Below are positions 28,444-43,494 of a stretch of DNA of 64,000 nucleotides, piece after piece; within the stretch, counting starts at the first letter, position 1, and each line of letters begins with the position of its first letter. The DNA is taken from positions 560,874 through 624,873 of the forward strand of contig BJOX01000353.1 of assembly GCA_009731375.1 (NCBI GenBank), written 5' to 3'. Under the pieces are notes generated by a model. That model made no database searches, was not told where the DNA came from, and was given only the letters and a program-made list of their open reading frames with translations. This DNA comes from Paulinella micropora (Eukaryota > Cercozoa > Imbricatea > Euglyphida). The translations under genes were made by a program, and so were the position numbers.

Positions 28444-28589
28444 GCGAAAGGCCTCCGCTGGGATAGACACTAGCTTATTGCTAGATAGATAGATAGATGG
28501 ATAGATGGATAGATAGATAGATAGATAGATAGATAGAAAGATAGATAGATAGATAGATGGATGTTGGACAGATAGATTCTTCTTCTTCT

Positions 28590-28590
<1 letters not shown>
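27634..28590. repeat. GATA arrays with acceptor-side decoys of exon J
   Basis: Copies near 27733-27772 (acceptor and 5' half), 28042-28085, 28262-28305 and 28444-28488 read [14 protein letters not shown] or shorter before merging with GATA. A TA tract near 27790-27830 separates the first from the rest. Confidence 0.83.
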
Positions 28591-28681
<91 letters not shown>

Positions 28682-28847
28682 CTTCCCTTTCCCCTCTTTC
28701 CCTTTCCCTTCCTTTCAATATTTAATCTATCATACATATACACCTTCGACATGGGAAAGTCCATGGAAAGCTGTTTGATTGATGATATTATTATTCTTAT
28801 TATTATTATTCTTATTATTAATATTATTATTATTATTATTATTATTA

Positions 28848-28907
<60 letters not shown>

Positions 28908-28922
28908 TTCTTCTTCTTCTTC

Positions 28923-28954
<32 letters not shown>

Positions 28955-29023
28955 GTTGTTGTTGTTGTTATTATTATTATTATGATTATTTATTATTGTT
29001 ATTACTATTATTGTTATTATTAC

Positions 29024-29061
<38 letters not shown>
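28591..29061. repeat. Poly-T and TTA arrays with an exon I decoy
   Basis: Poly-T to 28679, then 28680-28785 contains a donor-side decoy of exon I (about 28738-28777; minus strand T-A-F-H-G-L-S-H-V-E-G with donor GAAG/GTGTAT). Its 5' half has been replaced by the adjoining (TTA)n array, which runs to 29061. Confidence 0.82.
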
Positions 29062-29062
<1 letters not shown>

Positions 29063-29215
29063 GGACACCGTGATAGCCCAGTGGTCAAGTTCTACCATCT
29101 GGGCCCTGTCGCCAGTTCGATCCCCGTCGGTGCCACCAGTATTTTCATTGANNNNNNNNNNAGGTTTTGTATGTCGTTGCAATGAAGATGTAGGACACGA
29201 AGATCCTCTCTCTTC
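29062..29215 (+). mobile_element. tRNA-derived SINE-like element
   Basis: 29062-29138 resembles a decayed tRNA: A-box TAGCCCAGTGG at 29074-29084, B-box AGTTCGATCCC at 29114-29124, and a partial acceptor stem (ACACC near 29064 against GGTGCCA near 29130) ending in an ACCA-like sequence. It continues past a 10-base gap (29152-29161) into unrelated sequence. Stem mismatches argue against a working tRNA. Confidence 0.65.
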
Positions 29216-29226
29216 CTCCCTCTCTC

Positions 29227-29316
<90 letters not shown>

Positions 29317-29407
29317 GTATATATATATACAAATATATATATACATATATATATATGTATATATATATATACATATACATGCATACATACATATCATACA
29401 TACACAC
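29216..29407. repeat. CT, CA and TA arrays
   Basis: (CT)n, (CA)n and (TA)n in the intron after exon I. Confidence 0.9.
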
Positions 29408-29515
29408 CTTCGACATGGGAAAGTCTATGGAAAGCGGTTCGACTGATGTTTTGGATGCCGTTGCCATATAGCTGTAGGATACGCAGATTGGGGAAAGCCG
29501 TGAAGCACTGAGGGC
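29408..29515 (-). CDS. Exon I: LRR exon
   Basis: Minus-strand exon of 108 nt, phase 1 at both ends, acceptor TTTCTTCACCAG, donor TCGAAG/GTGTGT. It contains [17 protein letters not shown] and then [12 protein letters not shown]. With exon H upstream (G/GC, Gly) the two cores are 24 residues apart. A second AG (CCTCAG, exon start 29507) would break the phase. Confidence 0.9.
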
Positions 29516-29604
29516 CTGGTGAAGAAATTTCCAAAACACACATGTAGACGCATACACACACATAAGCACACACAAGAATATAAACACAAATATAAGCACA
29601 CACA

Positions 29605-29668
<64 letters not shown>

Positions 29669-29669
29669 T

Positions 29670-29714
<45 letters not shown>

Positions 29715-29954
29715 AACATAAACACAAACACAATTGTATGTATGTATGTATGTATGTATGTATGTATGTATGTATTTGAAGCGATGCGGGCCAGGCGACA
29801 CGATAATAAAAAAATAAAGATAAAAATAAATAAGATTTAATATAGTAAAATAAAATGAAATAAAATAAAATAAAATAAAATAAAATAAAATAAAATTATT
29901 AATAAAAAAAAAAGGATGGTTCAGACGTTGGTCCATGATAGATGGATGGATAGG

Positions 29955-30009
<55 letters not shown>

Positions 30010-30121
30010 TAGATAGATGGATGGATGGATTTTTGAAGCGCAGATAGAAAAAGATAAAAAGATAGATGGATAGATGGATGGATGGGATAGATAGATGGAT
30101 AGATAGATAGATAGATCGATC

Positions 30122-30201
<80 letters not shown>

Positions 30202-30281
30202 GTTAAATAGATATAGATAGTTAAATAGATATAGATAGATAGATAGATAGGTGGATAGATCGATAGACAGACAGACAGATC

Positions 30282-30359
<78 letters not shown>

Positions 30360-30447
30360 GATAGATAGAGATAGATAGATCGATAGACAGACAGATAGAT
30401 AGATAGATAGGTAGGTAGGTAGGTAGGTAGATAGGTAGATAGGTAGG

Positions 30448-30484
<37 letters not shown>

Positions 30485-30485
30485 G

Positions 30486-30567
<82 letters not shown>

Positions 30568-30612
30568 AAGATAGNNNNNNNNNNTGGGTAGATAGATGGG
30601 TAGATAGATGGG

Positions 30613-30669
<57 letters not shown>

Positions 30670-30787
30670 GGATAGATGGATAGATGGATAGATAGATAGA
30701 TAGATAGATAGATAGACAGACAGATAGACAGACAGATAGTTAGACAGACAGATAGATAGACAGACAGATAGGTATATAGATAGATAA

Positions 30788-30819
<32 letters not shown>

Positions 30820-30841
30820 GTAGAGATAGATAGATAGACAG

Positions 30842-30904
<63 letters not shown>

Positions 30905-30905
30905 C
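29516..30905. repeat. CA, ATGT, AAAAT and GATA arrays
   Basis: (CA)n at 29545-29715, (ATGT)n, (AAAAT)n near 29820-29900, then about 950 bp of GATA with GACA, GGTA and GGAT variants and a 10-base gap at 30575-30584. Islands near 29773-29805 and 29905-29940 were not recognised. Confidence 0.88.
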
Positions 30906-30963
30906 CGATGGCTGAAATCCTATTACTTTGCAACGCGATGTGAGTGAGAGAAGAAGGCAGACC
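30906..30963 (-). CDS. Exon H: first regular LRR exon
   Basis: Minus-strand exon of 58 nt, phase 0 to phase 1, acceptor ATATATCAG, donor CATCG/GTCTAT. It reads [21 protein letters not shown]-x-S-L followed by I-x-L-x-x-N-x-I is the small-proteoglycan style of LRR. It follows exon G (N-S-F-F-E) without a frame break. Two acceptor-side copies upstream stop after the first few codons. Confidence 0.87.
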
Positions 30964-31031
30964 CTGATATATGTATGAATGTATGATAGATAGATATATG
31001 TATGATAGATGGGTAGATAGATAGAGAGAAT

Positions 31032-31092
<61 letters not shown>

Positions 31093-31166
31093 AGGCAGAC
31101 TCTGATATATGTATGTATGTATGATGGATAGATATATGTATGATAGATGGGTATATATATATATAT

Positions 31167-31216
<50 letters not shown>

Positions 31217-31275
31217 GACCCTGATATGTGTATGTGTGTATGATAGATAGATATATGTATGATAGATGGGCAGAT
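30964..31275. repeat. GA and GATA arrays with two acceptor-side decoys of exon H
   Basis: Near 31089-31110 and 31206-31228 the minus strand keeps ATATCAG and the first codons G/S-L-P-S-S, then turns into (CT)n. The CTTCTTCTCTC stretch inside the exon probably seeded the CT expansion. Confidence 0.82.
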
Positions 31276-31386
31276 CTTCAAGAGCTTTCTAATGAGCCAT
31301 AACACAGGTTGTAACTGCAAATATTGACGGAGATCGAAGCGTTTGAAGTCATTGTTCGTTGTACTTAAGAAATAGGAACTTCTCAT
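31276..31386. mobile_element. Foldback element, family C, copy 4 (half)
   Basis: Only one arm and the central TTCAAGAGCTTTCT are present, ending TTCTCAT. It matches copies 2 and 3, and lies in the intron between exons G and H. Confidence 0.7.
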
Positions 31387-31414
31387 CCACCCATATACAC
31401 ACATACACACATAC

Positions 31415-31518
31415 CTCAAAGAACGAATTCTGAAGCAATCCTGGGATCTTAAGCCGCACGCAGTTTAATTTGTCTTGTGCGACTTTGCAACCAGCGATTT
31501 TCCAGTTGAAAACAAAGC
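31415..31518 (-). CDS. Exon G: LRR N-terminal cap
   Basis: Minus-strand exon of 104 nt, phase 1 to phase 0, acceptor CTATTAG, strong donor TTTGAG/GTATGT. It contains [21 protein letters not shown] and ends L-Q-N-S-F-F-E. Cys-x-Val, a second Cys before V-R-L-K-I-P, and the following L-P-S-S-L in exon H match the end of an LRRNT cap. The other two frames are closed by stops. Two acceptor-side copies upstream stop early. Confidence 0.82.
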
Positions 31519-31523
31519 CTAAT

Positions 31524-31582
31524 AGATAGATGGATAGATAGGTAGGTAGATAGGTAGACAGGTAGGTAGGTAGGTAGGTAGG

Positions 31583-31633
<51 letters not shown>

Positions 31634-31745
31634 GTAGGTAGATAGGTAGGTAGGTAGGTGGGTAGGTAGATATATAGATAGATAGATAGGTAGATAGGTA
31701 GGTAGGTAGGTAGGTAGGTAGGTAGGTAGATAGATAAATAGATAG
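31524..31745. repeat. GATA and GGTA arrays
   Basis: Alternating (GATA)n and (GGTA)n blocks; no island. Confidence 0.93.
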
Positions 31746-32051
31746 ATGAGATATCGACTAATGTCAGAAAAAAGGAGCTTCTGATTTCGTCAACCAAGGA
31801 AGTCTGTGGGTAAAGTATTAACCCGATGCCCAGCTAAGCCGTGATGTTTGCACGGAAGGGACTGATACAGGCGATACCAAAGCTCCCTAGTACCAGGCGG
31901 GGCCAGGGCTCGTTCCATAAAGCGCCCCTTGCAGAACGAGCTCCCACCTCCATTACAGAGGACCCAGTAAGCAGATGGAGTTTCGAGACTATTCGACAAT
32001 CTAGTATAAACCGACAGAGCACTGTGGGTTTTATTCCGGGCTCAACAAGCG

Positions 32052-32053
<2 letters not shown>
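31746..32053 (-). mobile_element. CTAT-tailed retroelement-like repeat, copy 3
   Basis: Reverse-oriented, 5'-truncated copy: its 3' end (complement of GATATCTCATC) joins GATA at 31745 and its truncated 5' end (TCTCGCTTGTTGAGC) joins GATA at 32054. Confidence 0.78.
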
Positions 32054-32113
<60 letters not shown>

Positions 32114-32323
32114 ATCGAAGTGTTATTTGTCTTGTGTGACTTTGCAACCAGCCATTCTCCAGTTGAGAACACCTACAATGCCTAATAGATAGATGGATAG
32201 ATAGGTAGATAGATAGATAGATAGATAGATGATAGATAGATGATAGATAGGTAGGTAGGTAGGTAGGTAGGTAGGTAGGTAGGTAGGTAGGTAGGTAGGT
32301 AGGTAGGTAGGTAGGTAGGTAGG

Positions 32324-32355
<32 letters not shown>

Positions 32356-32480
32356 CAGATAGATAGATAGATAGAAAGAAAGAAGTGTTATTTGTCTTGT
32401 GTGACTTTGCAACCAGCAATTCTCCAGTTGAGAACACCTACAATGCCTAATAGATAGACGGATAGATAGGTAGGTAGATG

Positions 32481-32529
<49 letters not shown>

Positions 32530-32550
32530 GTATTTAGGTAGGTAGGTAGG

Positions 32551-32628
<78 letters not shown>

Positions 32629-32716
32629 TATAGATAGATAAATAGATAGATAAATAGATAGATAGATCGATAGATAGAGCGATAGATCGATAGATAGATC
32701 GATAGATCGATAGATC

Positions 32717-32772
<56 letters not shown>

Positions 32773-32832
32773 TACATATATATATACATATATATATATA
32801 TAGACAGAGAGAGAGAGAGAGAGAGAGGGAGG

Positions 32833-32906
<74 letters not shown>

Positions 32907-32907
32907 G

Positions 32908-32972
<65 letters not shown>

Positions 32973-33047
32973 GATCGATAGATAGATAGATAGATAGATA
33001 GAAAGATAGAAAGATAGACAATCAGACAGAATATAGAAAAATAGATG

Positions 33048-33095
<48 letters not shown>

Positions 33096-33111
33096 TAGAT
33101 AGATAGATAGA
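32054..33111. repeat. GATA/GGTA/GA arrays with two acceptor-side decoys of exon G
   Basis: Decoys near 32117-32185 and 32386-32452 keep the ATTGTAG acceptor and read [14 protein letters not shown] before a stop and GATA. A long (GA)n with GGGA units lies at 32800-32902. Confidence 0.84.
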
Positions 33112-33179
33112 GATTACCTGTCATTGATAGCGGTAGAAGCTTTTCAGGAATGATGATAGACAGATAGAGATAGATAGAT

Positions 33180-33249
<70 letters not shown>

Positions 33250-33266
33250 TAGATAGATAGATAGAG

Positions 33267-33318
<52 letters not shown>

Positions 33319-33413
33319 GGATAGATAGATAGATAGATAGAGATTACCTGTCATTGCTAGCGATAGAAGTTTTTCAGTAATGATGATGGATAGATAGAGA
33401 TAGATAGATAGAC

Positions 33414-33487
<74 letters not shown>

Positions 33488-33550
33488 GTAGATAGAGATT
33501 ACCTGCCATTGATAGCGATAGAAGCTTTTCAGGAATGATGATAGATAGAT

Positions 33551-33622
<72 letters not shown>

Positions 33623-33636
33623 GTAGATAAGTAGAT

Positions 33637-33672
<36 letters not shown>

Positions 33673-33749
33673 GTAGATAGATAGATAGATAGATAGAGAT
33701 TACCTGTCATTGATAGCGATAGAAGCTTTTCAGGAATGATGATAAATAG

Positions 33750-33806
<57 letters not shown>

Positions 33807-33884
33807 TATAGAGAGATAGAGAGATAGAGTTTCCCTGTCATTGATAGCGATAGAAGCTTTTCAGGAATGGTGATAGATAGATAG

Positions 33885-33965
<81 letters not shown>

Positions 33966-34055
33966 CATAGAGAGAGAGAGAGATAGATAGATAGATTAGA
34001 TAGAGAGATAGGGATTACCTGCCATTGATAGCGGTAGAAGCTTTTCAGGAATGAT

Positions 34056-34121
<66 letters not shown>

Positions 34122-34229
34122 GATAGATAGATAGATAGAGATTACCTGTCATTGATAGCGATAGAAGCTTTTCAGGAATGATGATAGATAGATAGAGATA
34201 GGTATATAGATAGATGGAAAGATAGATAA

Positions 34230-34293
<64 letters not shown>

Positions 34294-34304
34294 GTAGAGA
34301 TGAC
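33112..34304. repeat. GATA arrays with eight donor-side decoys of exon F
   Basis: Copies near 33113-33155, 33345-33388, 33499-33545, 33703-33745, 33830-33875, 34015-34060, 34142-34185 share the minus-strand 3' part L-L-S-L-S-M-T and a good donor (ACAG/GTAATC), separated by GATA of 90-200 bp. Spacing and wording are regular, suggesting recent tandem amplification. Confidence 0.84.
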
Positions 34305-34359
34305 CTTTCATTGATGATAGCGGTAGAAGCTTTCCAGGATTGATGATGATGCTGTTGAG
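34305..34359 (-). CDS. Exon F: N-terminal region exon
   Basis: Minus-strand exon of 55 nt, phase 0 to phase 1, acceptor TTTTCCATTAG, donor AAAG/GTCATC. It reads L-N-S-I-I-I-N-P-G-K-L-L-P-L-S-S-M-K. The frame is chosen because it links phase 0 (exon E) to phase 1 (exon G); two other frames are largely open. It lies exactly between 5' decoys (above) and 3' decoys (below). No known domain recognised. Confidence 0.6.
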
Positions 34360-34522
34360 CTAATGGAAAACATGCAAAGATATAAACATATATACATTAC
34401 ATACATTATCATACATACATTATATTACATACATACAGAACCATTTCAGCAATGATGATAATGCTGTTGAGCTAATGGAAAACATACCAAGATATAAAGA
34501 TACATACATTACATACATTACA

Positions 34523-34553
<31 letters not shown>

Positions 34554-35050
34554 CATACATACATACATACGGAACCTTTTCAGCAATTATGATAATGCTG
34601 TTGAGCTAATGGAAAACATACAAAGATATAAACATACATACATTACATACATTACATTACATACATTACATTACATACATACATGACATACATACAGAAC
34701 CTTTTCAGCAATGATGATAATGCTGTTGAGCTAATGGAAAACATACAACGATATAAACATACAGACATTACATACATTAAATTACATACATATATACATG
34801 CATGAATGCATGCATGTATGCATACATACATACATACATGCATGTATACATGTGTATGTAATGTATGTATGCATGTATGTATGTATGTATGTATGTATGT
34901 ATGTATGTGTGTATGTATGTATGCATGCATGTATGCATGCATGTATGCGTTCATGCTTTCATGCTTTCATGTATGTATGTATGTATGTATGTATGTATGC
35001 ATGCATGTATGCATTTATTTATTTATTTACATGCATGCATGCATGCATAC

Positions 35051-35148
<98 letters not shown>

Positions 35149-35149
35149 G

Positions 35150-35182
<33 letters not shown>

Positions 35183-35210
35183 GGATAGATAGATAGATAA
35201 TACATACGCA
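34360..35210. repeat. ACATT, ACAT, ATGC and GATA arrays with three acceptor-side decoys of exon F
   Basis: Near 34438-34500, 34572-34632 and 34694-34765 the minus strand keeps TTTTCCATTAG and L-N-S-I-I-I-I-A-E-K then a GTTC/GTTCTG break into (ATGT)n. Above 34.8 kb are (ATGC/ATGT)n and (GATA)n. Confidence 0.82.
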
Positions 35211-35801
35211 ACTGATGGCAATTATATTACGATACATACATGCATAACATGCCTACACACACACACACACACCAGATTGCAATTATATTACGATACATAC
35301 ATTCATACATGCATACATACACACACACACACACACCAGATGGCAATTATATTTACGATACATACATTCATAACATGCATACATACACACACACACCAGA
35401 TGGCAATTATATTTATGATACATACATGCATAACATGCATACATACACACACACACACACACCAGATGGCAATTATATTTACGATAGATACATTCATACA
35501 TGCATACATACACACACACCAGATGGCAATTATATTAACGATACATACATTCATACATGCATACATACACACACCAGATAGCAATTATATTTACGATACA
35601 TACATGCATAACATGCATACATACACACACACACACCAGATGGCAATTATATTAACATACAAACATGCATACATGCATTCATACACACACCTGATGGCAA
35701 TCATATTAAGACACATACATGAATATATACACACACCAGACGACACTTATATTAACATATATACATGCATACATGCATACAGACATATACAGCTGATGGC
35801 A

Positions 35802-35864
<63 letters not shown>

Positions 35865-35990
35865 ATATATATATACATGCCTAACATGCATACACACATA
35901 CACCTGATGGGATTTATATATTAAGATATATACAAACATACATGCATACATACACAGATGGGAATTATTGAGATACATACATGCATAAAT
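35211..35990. repeat. ACAC/ACAT arrays with distant donor-side decoys of exon E
   Basis: About eleven copies of CACCAGATGGCAATTATATT with a 55-65 bp period. On the minus strand this is the last part of exon E (GCCATCAG/T) and the GTGTGTG intron start. They are more diverged than the copies at 36.9-38.9 kb. Confidence 0.7.
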
Positions 35991-36020
35991 GCATACACAT
36001 ACATTATGACAATTACCTTC

Positions 36021-36049
36021 TAACCCTAACCTTAACCCTATCTATCTAC

Positions 36050-36145
<96 letters not shown>

Positions 36146-36219
36146 ATTCTAACTCCGACTTAGAAAGGAATAAGCTGCATACATACATACATGCATACAT
36201 ACACACGATGCATCTATGC

Positions 36220-36262
<43 letters not shown>
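36021..36262. repeat. Telomere-like stretch and CTAT arrays
   Basis: CTAACCCTAACCTTAACCCTA at about 36020-36040 is a short telomere-like stretch next to (CTAT)n. Islands near 36148-36180 and 36206-36220 were not recognised. Confidence 0.75.
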
Positions 36263-36263
<1 letters not shown>

Positions 36264-36782
36264 GGAGTGAACCAAGGCCACTTGAGGTGTCACTGACCCT
36301 CCCTTGGGCTTGATTTTTTGAAATGGGTGCCATCTGTCGACAGACAGAGAATTAGGGGATGGTGTGGGTGTGCTGGGCCCGTGGTGGGGTGCCTTATGTG
36401 TGCCTAGCCATACGCCTATAAGTCGCATGCCGAAATAGCGACGAGAAGCACAATCCTGTTCCCTCAGGGTGCCCTTTCTCGCTTGTTGAGCCCGGAATAA
36501 AACCCACAGTGCTCTGTCGGTTTATACTAGACTGTCGAATAGTCTCGAAACTCCATCTGCTTACTGGGTCCTCTGTAATGGAGGTGGGAGCTCGTTCTGC
36601 AAGGGGCGCTTTATGGAACGAGCCCTGGCCCCGCCTGGTACTAGGGAGCTTTGGTATTGCCTGTATCAGTCCCTTCCGTGCAAACATCACGGCTTAGCTG
36701 GGCATCGGGTTAATACTTTACCCACAGACTTCCTGGTTGACGAAATCAGAAGCTCCTTTTTTCTGACATTAGTCGATATCTC

Positions 36783-36783
<1 letters not shown>
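36263..36783 (+). mobile_element. CTAT-tailed retroelement-like repeat, fullest copy (4)
   Basis: About 520 bp from CTGGAGTGAACCAAGGCCAC to GACATTAGTCGATATCTCATC, with CTAT arrays at both ends. It defines the family. A minus-strand frame of 98 codons is open here but frameshifted in copy 5, and resembles no protein I know. Constant 3' end, variable 5' truncation and a simple-repeat tail suggest target-primed reverse transcription. Confidence 0.75.
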
Positions 36784-38918
<2,135 letters not shown>

Positions 38919-38981
38919 CTGATGGCAATTTTGATCGTAGGAACCGGACCATACAAGCCTCCTATCCATTCCTACATACAC
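38919..38981 (-). CDS. Exon E: N-terminal region exon
   Basis: Minus-strand exon of 63 nt, phase 0 at both ends, acceptor TATATTAG, donor CATCAG/GTGTGT. It reads [20 protein letters not shown]. The frame is supported by phase agreement with exons D and F, but another frame is also open. Partial copies above it (near 39110-39150 and 39193-39228) keep TTTAG/GTGTATGTGG; those below keep the donor. Confidence 0.58.
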
Positions 38982-38989
38982 CTAATATA

Positions 38990-39018
38990 GATAGATAGAT
39001 AGATATATACATAGATAC

Positions 39019-39107
<89 letters not shown>

Positions 39108-39148
39108 CATACAAGCTTCCTATCCATTCCCACATACACCTAAAGATG

Positions 39149-39194
<46 letters not shown>

Positions 39195-39224
39195 CAAGCT
39201 TCCTATCCATTCCCACATACACCT

Positions 39225-39281
<57 letters not shown>

Positions 39282-39290
39282 CAGATAGAC

Positions 39291-39376
<86 letters not shown>

Positions 39377-39381
39377 GTAGG

Positions 39382-39424
<43 letters not shown>

Positions 39425-39425
39425 G

Positions 39426-39472
<47 letters not shown>

Positions 39473-39484
39473 TCAGATAGTTAA

Positions 39485-39567
<83 letters not shown>

Positions 39568-39570
39568 CTT
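38990..39570. repeat. GATA arrays with two acceptor-side decoys of exon E
   Basis: See exon E. Apart from the two decoys the block is (GATA)n with GACA and GGTA variants. Confidence 0.85.
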
Positions 39571-39577
39571 AATATAC

Positions 39578-39675
39578 CGAACGTGTGATAATCAATGAGC
39601 TGTTAAGTTCCTCGGGTATTTGTTGCTCTTGTTTACATAGCTCCGATGTCAAGCCCGGGTGTCCTGTAATCGCGC
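39578..39675 (-). CDS. Exon D: N-terminal region exon
   Basis: Minus-strand exon of 98 nt, phase 1 to phase 0, acceptor TCGTTCTTATCAG, donor GTTCG/GTATAT. It reads [20 protein letters not shown] and then [15 protein letters not shown] is a possible glycosylation site. It is a single-copy island with open frame and no decoys. No known domain recognised. Confidence 0.6.
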
Positions 39676-39695
39676 CTGATAAGAACGACATTAAT

Positions 39696-39841
39696 ATATT
39701 ATGCCACTAGCCACAAATTTGACGTATTTTGCGGGCGAGCCGGGCCGGCCCGGCTCGCCTACAAAACACGACAAATTTTGCGCGTCGCGCGTGTAGTTTT
39801 ATCGGTAACCTGGCCACATTTTGTGGAAGTGACCGATAAAT
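39696..39841. mobile_element. GC-rich foldback element, family E, copy 3 (reversed)
   Basis: Reverse complement of copies 1 and 2, ending TGTGGAAGTGACCGATAAA, immediately followed by the ACATG pentanucleotide array. Confidence 0.65.
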
Positions 39842-41445
39842 GACATGACATGACATGGCATGGCATGACATGACATGACATGGCATGACATGGCATGGCA
39901 TGACATGGCATGGCATGACATGGCATTACATGACGTGACATGACATGACATGACATGACATGACGTGACGTGACGTGACATGGCATGACATGACATGACA
40001 TGACGTGACATGGCATGGCATGACATGACATGACATGACATGACATGACATGACATGGCATGACAGGACATGACATGACATGACGACATGACATGACATG
40101 ACATGACATGACATGGCATGGCATGGCATGGCATGACATGGCATGACATAACATGACATGACATGGCATGACATGACATGACATGACATGACATGACATG
40201 ACATGACGTGACGTGACGTGACATGACATGACATGACGTGACGTGACATGACATGACATGACGTGACGTGACATGACATGACATGACGTGACGTGACGTG
40301 ACATGACGTGACGTCACGTGACATGACGTGACATGACATGACATGACATGGCATGACATGACATGACATGACGTGACGTGACATGACATGACATGACATG
40401 ACACGACATGACATGACATGACATGACATGACATGACATGACATGACGTGACGTGACGTGACATGACATGACATGACATGACATGACATGACATGACATG
40501 ACATGACGACATGACATGACATGACATGACGTGACATGACATGACATGACGACATGACAGGACAGGACATGACATGACATGACATGACATGATATGACAT
40601 GACATGACGTGACATGACATGACGTGACGTGACATGACATGACATGACATGACGACATGACATGACAGGACATGACATGACATGACATGATAGGACAGTA
40701 CAGGACAGGAGGACTTGCCATGCCATGCCATGAAATGACATAAAATGACATGACATGACATAACATGACATGACATAATATGACATACATGACATGACAT
40801 AACATAATATGACATACATGACATGACATGACATGACATGACGTAAGGTAACACAGAATAACATGACCTGACCTGACCTGACATGACCTGACATGACAGG
40901 GCATGACATGATATGATATGACATGACATGAAATGACAGAACGTAACATGACATGACATAACATGACATAACCTGACATAACATAACATGACATTACATA
41001 ACATGACATAACATAAAACAACATGGAAGAACATAACATAACATAGCATAGCATAATATTACATTATATAACATAACAAAACATAACATGCCATGACATA
41101 ACATGACATAACCTTGCATAACAAGACATAACATAACATAACATAAATTAACATAACATAACATAACGTAACATAACATAACACATCATAACACATCATA
41201 ACACATCATACCACATCATAACACATCATAACATATCATAACACATAACACATCATAGCACATCATAGCACATCATAACATGGCATAACATGGCATAACA
41301 TGACATAACATGACATAACATGACATAACGTGACATAACGTGACATAACATAACGTAACACATCATAACACGGCATAACATGATATAACATGACATAACA
41401 AGACATAACAAGACATAACATGGCATAACAGAACACACTATCAAG
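39842..41445. repeat. Pentanucleotide array (TGACA/TGGCA/TAACA)n
   Basis: 1.6 kb of 5-bp units. From left to right the dominant unit drifts from ATGAC with ATGGC and GTGAC variants to ATAAC and finally CATCATAACA-type units. Frames read Met-Ser-Cys-His-Val and are artefacts. Confidence 0.95.
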
Positions 41446-41507
41446 CTCCGATTTTCTGCAGCTTATCCTGATAAGAATCGCGGTTAAGATTTGAACTAGT
41501 ATCAGAT

Positions 41508-41772
41508 CTATGGTTACGGTTATCGTTATGGTTATGGTTATGGTTAGGGTTTGGGGTACTGTCAGGGTTATGGTAAGGAATCGGAGTATGGCTATGGTTA
41601 TGGTTATGGTTATGGTTATGGTTATGGTTATGGTTTGGGGTACTGTCAAGGTTATGGTTAAGGTTATGGTTATGGTTACGGTTATGGTTATGGTTAGAGT
41701 TTTGGGTACAGTCAGGGTTAGGGTAAGGGGTGTGGTTTGGGTTATTGTTAGGAATCGGGGTATGGCTATAGT
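41508..41772. repeat. TTATGG array with TTAGGG-like units
   Basis: (GGTTAT)n with GGTTAGGGTTT and GGGGTACTGTCAGGGTTA inserts recurring about every 70-120 bp. Degenerate telomere-like composition, internal to the window. Confidence 0.85.
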
Positions 41773-41793
41773 TAGATAGACAAATAGAGAGAG

Positions 41794-41863
<70 letters not shown>

Positions 41864-41864
41864 T

Positions 41865-41961
<97 letters not shown>

Positions 41962-41962
41962 C

Positions 41963-42030
41963 CTTGTATCATACAGCCGGAAGTGACTGGGTCCGATTCT
42001 GTATCACAATAATTAATACCGACTTTATAC
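41963..42030 (-). CDS. Exon C: cysteine-containing N-terminal exon
   Basis: Minus-strand exon of 68 nt, phase 2 to phase 1, acceptor ATGTATTAG, donor ATACAAG/GTCTAT. It contains [19 protein letters not shown]. The other two frames have stops. It lies below a series of partial copies that read [13 protein letters not shown] and lack the 3' part. It could be part of an EGF- or CUB-like domain, but the fragment is too short to say. Confidence 0.62.
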
Positions 42031-43165
<1,135 letters not shown>

Positions 43166-43169
43166 AGAC

Positions 43170-43480
43170 AACAGATGTATGTATGTATGTATCTATGTAT
43201 GTATGTATGTATGTACGTATGTATGTATGTATGGAGCGAATATTGAAGTTTGTATGTATGAATGTATGTATGTATGTGTGTATGTATGTATATATGCAGT
43301 AAAAGTATCCAACGATGCTTTGCATTGATTGCTTTCTTAATTGACTGATTGATTGACTGATTGACTGACTGATCGGTGGTTGTTCAATCAATCGAGCGAT
43401 CGATTGATTAATCGATTGATTGGTTGGTTGGTTGGTTGGTTGGTTCGTTAATTGAATGATTGATATTTTCCCGAAGTGGG
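43170..43480. repeat. ATGT array, then TTGA/TTGG-rich sequence
   Basis: (ATGT)n to 43295, a unique piece (43296-43340), then (GATT)n and (GGTT)n. Nothing else was recognised. Confidence 0.8.
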
Positions 43481-43494
43481 TCCGATTAGTCTAT

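Noticed and set aside
29062-29138. Functional tRNA gene
   Set aside because: The acceptor stem is mismatched and the arms are irregular, so a SINE head is more likely.
31460-32452. Frame [11 protein letters not shown] as an LRR in the exon G region
   Set aside because: It is closed by a stop in the intact copy, whereas the G-C-K-V frame is open to a strong donor and fits the phase.
33112-34304. CRISPR array or tandem regulatory repeats
   Set aside because: The repeats are exon F 3' pieces separated by GATA of variable length, in a eukaryotic intron.
36394-36690. 98-codon frame on the strand opposite the CTAT-tailed repeat
   Set aside because: It is disrupted in other copies (frameshift in copy 5, truncation in copies 3 and 6), has no recognised domain and lies in an interspersed element.
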